Shown one piece after another: positions 16,453 through 22,421 of a stretch of DNA of 22,572 nt. How positions within the stretch are numbered: position 1 is the stretch's first letter; every line of letters starts with the position of its first letter. The notes under the pieces were generated by a model that had not been told where the DNA came from, searched no databases, and was given only the letters and a program-made list of their open reading frames with translations. The position numbers and the translations under genes are program-made. Origin of the DNA: Gemmatimonadota bacterium (GTDB taxonomy: Bacteria; GCA-2686955). The stretch covers positions 1 through 22,572 of the forward strand of contig NYZA01000224.1 of the NCBI GenBank assembly GCA_002686955.1, in the 5' to 3' direction.

Positions 16453-17274
16453 ATGGCATACGCAGCAGGAGTGGATGTCGGTTCGACTCAGACCAAGGCC
16501 GTCGTCATCAACGAAGATCGCGAGCTCATCGCGACTTGTCTGATCGATACCGGCGCCAACGTCACCAAGGCCGCCGAGAACGCCTTCAGGGCCTGTATCG
16601 AGCAAGAAGGCATCCTAGAAGAAGAGATCGAATGGGTGATCGGCACCGGCTATGGACGCTACAAGGTGACTTTCGGCAACGCCCAGGTCACTGAAATCAG
16701 TTGTCATGGACGCGGCGCGACCCACATCTTCCCCGGCACGCGCACCGTGCTCGACATGGGTGGCCAAGACACCAAAGTCATTCGCGTTTCCCCCGATGGT
16801 GAAATCGAAGATTTCTGTATGAATGACAAATGCGCGGCAGGCACCGGACGATTCCTCGGCGCGTCGGCCTCAGCCCTCGACATTCCTCTCGACGATCTCG
16901 GTGCCACGGCGCTCGATTCCGATAAGGGTGTCGCGATCTCTACGACATGCACGGTGTTCGCCGAATCGGAAGTGCTCGCCTGGCTCGGAAAGGGCAAGAA
17001 GGTACAGGAGATCCTCTGGGGCGTGCACGAATCGATCGCCAAACGCTCGATCGGTCTGATGCGCCGCGTCGGCATCGAAGGAGAGATCACGTTCACCGGA
17101 GGAGTATCTCTCAACACGGCGATGGTCAAGGCGATGGAGGATGTGCTCGACACGAAGCTCAATATCTCAGAACAGTGTCACTACGCCGGCGCGTTAGGTG
17201 CGGCGCTCTTCGCCATGGACCATATTCAGGCGAGCCGTGCTCCTCACCCCATTGCCGAGGAGGTCGCCCAATGA
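16453..17274 (+). CDS. Acyl-CoA dehydratase activase / BCR ATPase subunit (BcrA/BadG family, first paralogue)
   Basis: A 273-aa ASKHA-fold ATPase with a bridging [4Fe-4S] cluster site. Phosphate-1 motif [13 protein letters not shown] at residues 6-18, phosphate-2 motif [11 protein letters not shown] at 100-110, adenosine motif [11 protein letters not shown], and the cluster cysteines Cys127 ([12 protein letters not shown]) and Cys166 ([12 protein letters not shown]) are all present. The family couples ATP hydrolysis to low-potential electron transfer. The ribosome binding site GAAGGAGACC precedes ATG 16453. The stop overlaps the start of its paralogue (ATGA at 17271-17274). The short length matches the Bzd-type small subunits. 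Confidence 0.9.
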   Translation: MAYAAGVDVGSTQTKAVVINEDRELIATCLIDTGANVTKAAENAFRACIEQEGILEEEIEWVIGTGYGRYKVTFGNAQVTEISCHGRGATHIFPGTRTVLDMGGQDTKVIRVSPDGEIEDFCMNDKCAAGTGRFLGASASALDIPLDDLGATALDSDKGVAISTTCTVFAESEVLAWLGKGKKVQEILWGVHESIAKRSIGLMRRVGIEGEITFTGGVSLNTAMVKAMEDVLDTKLNISEQCHYAGALGAALFAMDHIQASRAPHPIAEEVAQ

Positions 17275-18110
17275 GCATCACAGCGGGAATCGATGTCGGC
17301 TCGACCTATACAAAGACGGTTTTGCTCGATGCCGACAACAAGATCGTCGCCCGTCACCAGCTGAATACAGGATTCAAGCTGGCCGAGGTCGCGGAAAAGT
17401 GCTTTCAGGCATGCCTCGCCGAGGCCAGGCTCACGAGCGACGATATCGCCTACATCATCGCGACCGGCTATGGCCGTCACCAGGTCGCTTTCAAAGACCT
17501 GATAGTGACCGACATCACGGCCAGCGCGCGCGGTTGCCACCTTCTCTTCCCGGAAACCCGCACGGTGCTCGATGTCGGTGGTCAGACGATGAAGGCGATC
17601 CGCCTGGAGCCCGACGGCAAAGTCAAATCGTTCCGCCAAAACGACAAATGCGCGGCCGGCACCGGTGCTTTTCTTGAGAAGACGGCGCGATACATGGGGT
17701 ACGAAACCGACGATATCGGAGGCCTGCTCGACACCTCGCGCGATCCCGCCGAGATCTCCGGAGTGTGCGCGGTCTTCGCCGAATCGGAGGTCATCAACCA
17801 ACTCAGCCTCGGCACCCCACCCGCCGACATCATGCAGGGCGCCATCGAATCGCTGACCACCCGTGCGGTGCAGCTTATGAAGCGGGTCAAGGCCGAGCCG
17901 GGCCACACCTTGATCGGCGGCATCATGCGCTTCGGCACGATGTCGCGCGCTGTCGACAGCCGCATCAAGGACGACATCCAGCTCCCCGGTGGGGGCGAAG
18001 ACAGGGCCCTTCCGCAGTTCGTGACCGCGCTCGGGGCCGCATGGCTCGCGCACCATCGTCTGCGCAAACTGGCGGGCGAGGGCTCAACCCCCACCCCCGC
18101 AGCCGCATGA
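17271..18110 (+). CDS. Acyl-CoA dehydratase activase / BCR ATPase subunit (BcrD/BadF family, second paralogue)
   Basis: A 279-aa paralogue of the preceding ATPase, with [13 protein letters not shown] at 6-18 and the cluster cysteines Cys127 ([12 protein letters not shown]) and Cys166 ([12 protein letters not shown]) at exactly matching positions. Its phosphate-2 loop reads [10 protein letters not shown], so the family's GGQD Asp is Thr here, and the adenosine motif reads [10 protein letters not shown]. It would form a heterodimer with the first ATPase, giving an asymmetric electron donor as in benzoyl-CoA reductases. Overlaps of ATGA type on both sides place it firmly in the operon. It ends in a low-complexity tail of Pro, Thr and Ala. 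Confidence 0.9.
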   Translation: MSITAGIDVGSTYTKTVLLDADNKIVARHQLNTGFKLAEVAEKCFQACLAEARLTSDDIAYIIATGYGRHQVAFKDLIVTDITASARGCHLLFPETRTVLDVGGQTMKAIRLEPDGKVKSFRQNDKCAAGTGAFLEKTARYMGYETDDIGGLLDTSRDPAEISGVCAVFAESEVINQLSLGTPPADIMQGAIESLTTRAVQLMKRVKAEPGHTLIGGIMRFGTMSRAVDSRIKDDIQLPGGGEDRALPQFVTALGAAWLAHHRLRKLAGEGSTPTPAAA

Positions 18111-18352
18111 CGGTCCCGACGAACGGCACCCCATCCCCGCCTCCGGCGAACCCCGATCTGATCGCGGCCGGTTGGGAGCGCCGGAGCATGGCCGCCCCAG
18201 ATCGCGCACGCGAGATGGCGGAGCGCTACGAGCTCTCCGGTTTCGAGGTCAAGCTGACGCCACTCGCGCCGCTCGATTTCGGTCCGGCCTGCACCCTCTG
18301 CCGAGAGTCGGCCTGCAAGGACCATGTGATGGTCTACACGCGCAAGCTCTAG
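18107..18352 (+). CDS. Small conserved Cys-containing protein at the end of the reductase operon
   Basis: An 81-aa protein, too short for a domain name. It starts by ATGA overlap with the second ATPase gene. After a Pro-rich lead of about 20 residues it reads AAGWERRSMAAPDRAREMAE, then YELSGFEVKLTPLAP, then CTLCRESACKDHVMVYTRKL. The GWERR/RA.E....Y...GFEV/C..C/YTRK pattern resembles small uncharacterised proteins I recall beside this type of operon. The three Cys (C-x2-C-x4-C) could hold a metal or Fe-S cluster, but a fourth ligand would be needed. Function unknown; a role in electron delivery or complex assembly is only a guess. Its stop TAG shares CTAG with the convergent minus-strand gene. 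Confidence 0.75.
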   Translation: MTVPTNGTPSPPPANPDLIAAGWERRSMAAPDRAREMAERYELSGFEVKLTPLAPLDFGPACTLCRESACKDHVMVYTRKL

Positions 18353-18675
18353 TCCCCCAACGCAACCCCCCTCCCGACCACACGCTCCCGCTCCACCCAT
18401 TCGTCCATCGAGGGCCGCGCATCTCCCCGAAGCTGCACCCGCCCCTCTTCCCCCAGCTCCACCACGCGGTGCAGCAGCATCCGCCCCCCAGCCCCTTCGT
18501 AGAGCACGACCTCCCCAACGATCGGACCCTCCTCTCCCAGCGGCGCCACTTTCACCCGCTCTCCATCGCGAATCGCCGGATGCATGCTGCGCCCCGACGC
18601 CAGAAACGAGAACTCACCGCCGGCGCCGAGCACCTGCCGCGCCAGCGCCCGCAGCTCATCGCGATCCAGGAACAC
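18349..18675 (-). CDS. S24/S26-type serine peptidase (SEC11-like active-site pattern), probably the leader protease of the peptide cluster
   Basis: A 108-aa protein. It has a GRSMHPAIRDGERV box with Ser30, GEVVLYEGAGGRMLLHRVVE with His69, and LRGDARPS with Asp85. These match the Ser/His/Asp arrangement of SEC11/SipW-type signal peptidases (S26), or less likely a LexA-type S24 domain with Lys. There is no membrane anchor, which is unusual for S26 and suggests a soluble cytoplasmic protease. GTG start at 18675, with GAGGAGAGG just upstream, 21 nt after the HPrK-like stop. As last gene of the peptide operon it is a natural candidate to remove the leader of the Cys-rich peptide. It may also be an inactive binding protein. 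Confidence 0.75.
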   Translation of the reverse strand: MFLDRDELRALARQVLGAGGEFSFLASGRSMHPAIRDGERVKVAPLGEEGPIVGEVVLYEGAGGRMLLHRVVELGEEGRVQLRGDARPSMDEWVERERVVGRGVALGD

Positions 18676-18696
18676 CGGCCTCTCCTCGCCCAGCGC

Positions 18697-19626
18697 TCAG
18701 CCCTCTTCCAGTCCCAGCGCCCCGACAACTCCCCGATCGGGCACGAAGCCGAAGCGCATCGGCGGACACAGTTCCACGATCCGCTCCACCAACTCCGCCG
18801 CCTGATCGAGCTGTTCCGGATCCCAGTAGGGCGGGAAGCTCCTGGCCATCAGCGTCGCCGCCGCCTCGGCCCCGCCGATCGCCCGGAACCGGTTCTTCTC
18901 AGCATGCTCCAGAAAGAGGATTCGTTCCAGCGGCGCCCCGCCTCCCGCGACCTTGTCCACATCTCCGTGCCACGGCGTTCCGAAGACCCACGGCACCCCG
19001 TCGATGATGCGCACCACGTTGCGATCATCGGAAAGAACCTCGAGACCGGCGATTCCGCTCTCCTCTTCCTGCATCTTCCCCCGATCCGACGCGTCGATCA
19101 GCACCTGGCTCAACGTGCTCTTTCCAACCCCCGACGTACCCGGAAAGAGCAAACCCCGCCCCCGCACCCGAACCGCGGTCGAATGCACGATCAATCCCAG
19201 CCCACGCGCGAGAAGCTGCCCGAAGAGCAGCTCATCGAGTGGATAGTCCAGCGCCGGCAGGCGATCGCCAAACCCTCCCGGCGGTGGATTCAGCCACAAA
19301 TCGACATGAGGCGGCACCGGCTCCGGCCCCTCGGGTATCCACGCCTGCGCATGCACCTCACCACCGAGATGCGGCGCCAGCACCGTCAGCTCGCGTCCTC
19401 CCCGCCCCCGGGTCAAACGCCACAAACGCGCCGACGAGAAGAGCAGCTCCCCCTCCCCCCGCTCCGGCGCCGGTCCCCGGTGCGCGCGGATCACTACATC
19501 AGCAACGCGCGCACCGATCTCGCACAGAAAGGGTAGGTGCGCGCGTGCGTGCCCAACCGGAGGCAACCCATCGTCCGCCGCGACCTCGACGCGCAGATCC
19601 GCGATCTCGAGGCCGACTACGTTCAG
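18697..19626 (-). CDS. HPr-kinase-like P-loop protein of the peptide cluster
   Basis: About 309 aa if started at CTG 19626, which overlaps the peptide gene's stop (CTGA), with GAGG seven nt upstream. The 20 codons between 19626 and the conventional TTG 19566 have strong third-position GC bias and read NVVGLEIADLRVEVAADDG, so translation probably begins there. The kinase part has Walker A FPGTSGVGKST at about 161-171, a Walker-B-like VLSDDRNVVR at about 197-206 and VFGTPWHGD at about 214-222, all as in HPr kinase/phosphorylase-like proteins of RiPP and PqqD loci. There is no HPr gene nearby, so the substrate is more likely the peptide, a partner protein or a cofactor. The N-terminal 140 residues are variable. 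The S24/S26-type gene follows. Confidence 0.82.
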   Translation of the reverse strand: MNVVGLEIADLRVEVAADDGLPPVGHARAHLPFLCEIGARVADVVIRAHRGPAPERGEGELLFSSARLWRLTRGRGGRELTVLAPHLGGEVHAQAWIPEGPEPVPPHVDLWLNPPPGGFGDRLPALDYPLDELLFGQLLARGLGLIVHSTAVRVRGRGLLFPGTSGVGKSTLSQVLIDASDRGKMQEEESGIAGLEVLSDDRNVVRIIDGVPWVFGTPWHGDVDKVAGGGAPLERILFLEHAEKNRFRAIGGAEAAATLMARSFPPYWDPEQLDQAAELVERIVELCPPMRFGFVPDRGVVGALGLEEG

Positions 19627-19811
19627 GTACCTGCCTCGGAACAGTTCACTGGTTGGCGAGAGAAGTCATTGCAGCCGGCGCCCCCGGAATTCGAGTGGGG
19701 CCCTGGGTTCTTCAATCGCTTGCACGCGGCCAGCACCGCTTCCTCGGCCACTAGATGCACCCGCCGAAGTTCCGGCTTCGTCCATCGAGGCTTGCTGTCA
19801 TTCTTGGCCAC
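19623..19811 (-). CDS. Candidate RiPP precursor peptide, 62 aa with three Cys
   Basis: GTG start at 19811, with AAAAAGGGTGA in front, 14 nt after the radical SAM stop; stop TGA 19623-19625 overlaps the HPrK-like start. The N-terminal half (residues 7-31) KPRWTKPELRRVHL, VAEEAVLAACK is Pro/Arg-rich then a short acidic helix ending in a Cys-Lys, as in a leader. The C-terminal half RLKNPGPHSNSGGAG, CNDFSRQPVN, CSEAGT is Gly/Ser/Asn-rich with Cys47 and Cys57, as in a core. No signal peptide or membrane segment. The KPEL....EEAVL..CK pattern resembles short peptides I recall beside radical SAM/SPASM and PqqD genes. Which residues are modified is not known. It could be a small protein instead, but position, size and composition favour a precursor. 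Confidence 0.72.
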   Translation of the reverse strand: MAKNDSKPRWTKPELRRVHLVAEEAVLAACKRLKNPGPHSNSGGAGCNDFSRQPVNCSEAGT

Positions 19812-19825
19812 GGTTCACCCTTTTT

Positions 19826-21028
19826 CTAGAGCCCAGGCATGGAGTGCACCGGTTGCAGCACCGGCGTTTCGGGCGGCGGCGGATCGACTCTTGGAGGGAT
19901 TCTCGGTACCTCAACTCGAGTGAAGGCTTTCGCGCGAGCTGTTGCGATGCTGTGTAGATAGTCCACGGTTGTCTCAGGGTCACCGTTTTCCATCTCCGCC
20001 ATCGCGGGACAGTTCCCGCAGAGCGAGATGAGGTCACAGTCCGTACAAGCATACTCTCGCGAGTAGAGCTTTGCACGCTCTATCGGCAGAGCGCGCTCCC
20101 AGCCTTCACGAAAGGTGCCTGTCGTCAGATCATAACCCGGTCTCTCGGACATGCCACACATAGTCAGGCGGCCATCCGCGGAGATGTTGAAGTTCACCAT
20201 CCCCGCCCCGCAGTGATAGAGCCGGTCGTCGGTGTTCTTGCGCTTGTCGAACTTGCACATGAACTCGACCCAGGCATCGACCCGCTCTTGATCCGACAGA
20301 TCCATGTCGAGCACCGCGCCGGGCGAGAGCCGCACAGCGAGCGGCGCGTGCCCCCCATCCTTCCTCGGATTGATCACCTGATCGAAGCGAAACTCGAGAC
20401 CGAGCGATTCCACCCAGTCCTTCATCTCGTCCATCTCGTGGTAGTTCAGCGTCGTCGCCACCCCCTTGAGCTCGAGTGGAACCCCCCTGCGCATCAACCG
20501 ATCGATCCCCTCGCGCGCCCGCCGGAACGAGCCCCGCTTCTGAGTCATCGTCTCGTAGACATCGCGGCTCTGCCCGTAGAGCGTGATCTCCACGGTGAAG
20601 GGCCGATACTCTGCGAGAAGGTCCGCGATCGCGTCGGTGACCATCGCCCCGTTCGTGAACACCGTCGTGATCAACCCGAGACGCTTGGCGTGCAGATAGA
20701 TCTCGGCGAAATCGGTGCGGATCAGCGGATCGCCCCCGGTCATCAACAGCCAAAGCGTGCCCGCCTCGGCAAGCTGATCGAGCACCCGCTTCACCTGGAC
20801 CGTACTCATCTCGCGTGGATCCGGTCCCGGCCCCGTGACAATGAAACAGTGGGCGCAGTCGTAGTTGCAGCGGTTGGTCAGCTCGAGGCTCCCGGCGATC
20901 GGAACCCGGTCGCGCATCACCCGTTCGTGGATCCCGCGCGAGAAATCCAGATAAGACACCGCCGGCACGACCGAGGGCCCCACCTCGTGTCCGGTGGTGC
21001 TTCGGTGGGGATCGACTGAGCAGTTCAT
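19826..21028 (-). CDS. Radical SAM/SPASM peptide-modifying enzyme
   Basis: A 400-aa radical SAM protein. The SAM-cluster motif is CNYDCAHC with Cys54, Cys58 and Cys61; MTGGDPLIRTDF at about 96-107 is the GGEP-like SAM-binding motif. The C-terminal SPASM domain carries Cys258, Cys273, Cys291, Cys328, Cys331, Cys337 and Cys340 (YHCGAG, CGM, CTDCDLISLCGNCPA), enough for two auxiliary Fe-S clusters. Such enzymes form thioether, C-C or other crosslinks in RiPP precursors such as PqqA, sactipeptides and mycofactocin. ATG 21028 is used; the frame to 21100 would overlap the GNAT-like gene by 47 nt. The last 25 residues are Pro-rich. The candidate substrate gene lies 14 nt downstream. Confidence 0.9.
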   Translation of the reverse strand: MNCSVDPHRSTTGHEVGPSVVPAVSYLDFSRGIHERVMRDRVPIAGSLELTNRCNYDCAHCFIVTGPGPDPREMSTVQVKRVLDQLAEAGTLWLLMTGGDPLIRTDFAEIYLHAKRLGLITTVFTNGAMVTDAIADLLAEYRPFTVEITLYGQSRDVYETMTQKRGSFRRAREGIDRLMRRGVPLELKGVATTLNYHEMDEMKDWVESLGLEFRFDQVINPRKDGGHAPLAVRLSPGAVLDMDLSDQERVDAWVEFMCKFDKRKNTDDRLYHCGAGMVNFNISADGRLTMCGMSERPGYDLTTGTFREGWERALPIERAKLYSREYACTDCDLISLCGNCPAMAEMENGDPETTVDYLHSIATARAKAFTRVEVPRIPPRVDPPPPETPVLQPVHSMPGL

Positions 21029-21053
21029 CGGCCTCGAGTCCAGACGCGGCGCG

Positions 21054-21962
21054 TCAAAGCGTGACCCAACCGGGAAGCTCCCAGAGCCCCCCATTGCCAA
21101 GGTAGTCCAGATCGAAGCTCCGCGTACCCTCGTTCAGCACCAACACCGGACCGGGATCCCAATCCGGAGCCGGCCTGGCCCCGGCCTGGATCAGCGCGGC
21201 GGCACGCGGTCCATCGAGAACGGGGACCAACACCGACGATGCGCGCTGCCGCCGAGCCTCATGCCTGAGCTGCGCCACCGCGTCGTCCAGATCCCCTCGA
21301 TCGGCCGCCAAGTCCAACACCATCAACACATTCTTCCCCTCGATCTCGTGAATCGCCAACAGCAGCCCGGCGCCGCCGCGAATCAGAAGACGTGGAGCAT
21401 TCGATTCCGTCCCATTTCCGCCCCTCCACGCCGCACGCGGCGCTCCCCGATCGACCGAAATGGGAAAATCATCCGGGGGACGGAACCGCGCGCCCTCTTC
21501 GATCTGAGACCATGCCGACGCATCGCGCCAGCGGCGGCGCGGCGAAAAGGCGAGAAAGCGCAATCGCCTCAACGAACGAAAGCGGGAACCGGCCACTCTC
21601 TCCCACAGCCGTGCCGCCCGATCGTTCGCCAAACCGAAGAAGAGAGCCGGCTCCGCCAAAATGCGACGCATCAGAAGCGGCGCCCGCCCCTTGCCGGTGT
21701 CGTCGACCAGCAAACGCTGAATCTGCCACGCCTCGACCGATTCGCCATCGACGAGCAGATCGACCCGCCGAGCAGCCACCATGCCATGCACCGATTCGCC
21801 CCGCGCCAGCAACCGGATACGGGCCCGCCCCCCGTCGAAATCGTCGCGCCAGCCGCGCACCACTTCGAGGGCTGCCTCCGTCGATCCCACCCCTTCCGCC
21901 AGGCACTCCGCCCACGCGCGATCCGCCACATCGGGCGGCTCGACCACCTTCAATGCGCTCAC
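21054..21962 (-). CDS. GNAT-like acyltransferase, possibly two-domain, in the peptide cluster
   Basis: A 302-aa protein. Residues 45-130 look like a GNAT domain: RARIRLLARGESVHGMVAAR, a strand QIQRLLVDDTGKGRAPLLMR at about 80-100 where the (Q/R)xxGxG/A acetyl-CoA loop lies, and FFGLANDRAARLWERVAG at about 108-125, the usual 'N-xx-A-xx-L(Y/W)' ending. A second less clear alpha/beta part at about 190-290 ends GGLWELPGWVTL. The protein could acylate the peptide or a small molecule; it may also only bind. GTG start at 21962 overlaps the stop of the PqqD-like gene. It lies 25 nt upstream of the radical SAM gene. I considered nucleotidyltransferase and rejected it because the Gly-Ser and Asp-x-Asp motifs are missing. 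Confidence 0.6.
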   Translation of the reverse strand: MSALKVVEPPDVADRAWAECLAEGVGSTEAALEVVRGWRDDFDGGRARIRLLARGESVHGMVAARRVDLLVDGESVEAWQIQRLLVDDTGKGRAPLLMRRILAEPALFFGLANDRAARLWERVAGSRFRSLRRLRFLAFSPRRRWRDASAWSQIEEGARFRPPDDFPISVDRGAPRAAWRGGNGTESNAPRLLIRGGAGLLLAIHEIEGKNVLMVLDLAADRGDLDDAVAQLRHEARRQRASSVLVPVLDGPRAAALIQAGARPAPDWDPGPVLVLNEGTRSFDLDYLGNGGLWELPGWVTL

Positions 21963-22276
21963 TCCGGGTCCGGTTCGACCCCGTCGAGAACGACCGCTCC
22001 CACCGCCTCGAGCTCACCCAAGACCCGGCCGACATCCTCCACGAGCTCTTCCCGGCCCGCCTCGTAGCTCCGTCGCGCCATCTCCACGAGCTCCTCGCCC
22101 GATCGCAGCTCTTCGAGCGCGTCCCAGAGGAAGCCGGCCGTCTCGTTGAGCGTGAAGATCCAGTCCTTGTCCCCGACCGAACGGTGAATCGGAATCAAGA
22201 GACGCTCGCCCGCGATCGATCGGGTCACGATCATGGGGTTGCGTTGGTATCGGCGTTCGAGCCAGGGTGTTTCCAT
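21959..22276 (-). CDS. PqqD-like peptide chaperone (RiPP recognition element)
   Basis: A 105-aa PqqD-fold protein. Residues 14-50 read PMIVTRSIAGERLLIPIHRS, then IFTLNETAGFLWDAL, the core beta-strands plus helix of PqqD/RRE domains, followed by helices EELVEMARRSYEAG and LVEDVGRVLGELEAVGAVVL. PqqD-like proteins bind the leader of a RiPP precursor and present it to the partner radical SAM enzyme. ATG 22276; no gene is seen directly upstream on this strand, so it is likely the first gene of the operon. The stop TGA overlaps the GNAT-like start GTG (GTGA at 21959-21962). Confidence 0.88.
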   Translation of the reverse strand: METPWLERRYQRNPMIVTRSIAGERLLIPIHRSVGDKDWIFTLNETAGFLWDALEELRSGEELVEMARRSYEAGREELVEDVGRVLGELEAVGAVVLDGVEPDPE

Positions 22277-22297
22277 TGCCCGAACTCTACCATGGGC

Positions 22298-22396
22298 TTA
22301 TTCCACCCACGCCTCCGTCGAGTCGGCCGCGAAGCCGGGCAGCCCAATCCAATGAAGGAGGGGTCTGAGCTCCCGGCGGCGGCGCCTCCCTTCCAT
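22298..22396 (-). CDS. Possible 32-aa ORF upstream of the PqqD-like gene
   Basis: From ATG 22396 to TAA 22298-22300 the minus strand encodes MEGRRRRRELRPLLHWIGLP, then GFAADSTEAWVE. It ends 21 nt before the PqqD-like start. No ribosome binding site is visible, the N-terminus is Arg-rich, and the end could equally be the tail of a deleted gene. Reported because it sits where a leader peptide or second small product might be. Confidence 0.2.
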   Translation of the reverse strand: MEGRRRRRELRPLLHWIGLPGFAADSTEAWVE

Positions 22397-22421
22397 CGGC
22401 TACCGCAACCGCCTAGGAGCC

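Noticed and set aside
13301-18056. Several antisense open frames of 150-363 codons over tetR and the reductase genes
   Set aside because: They mirror the codon bias of the sense genes and have no ribosome binding sites or family motifs.
19537-19923. Plus-strand 128-codon frame opposite the precursor peptide
   Set aside because: It has no recognisable motif and conflicts with the well-placed minus-strand peptide and HPrK-like start.
21054-21962. Nucleotidyltransferase (often present in PqqD/radical SAM loci)
   Set aside because: The Gly-Ser and Asp-x-Asp/Glu motifs are absent, whereas the GNAT-like V-x-x-x-x-G-x-G/A and N-xx-A-xx-L(W) patterns are visible.
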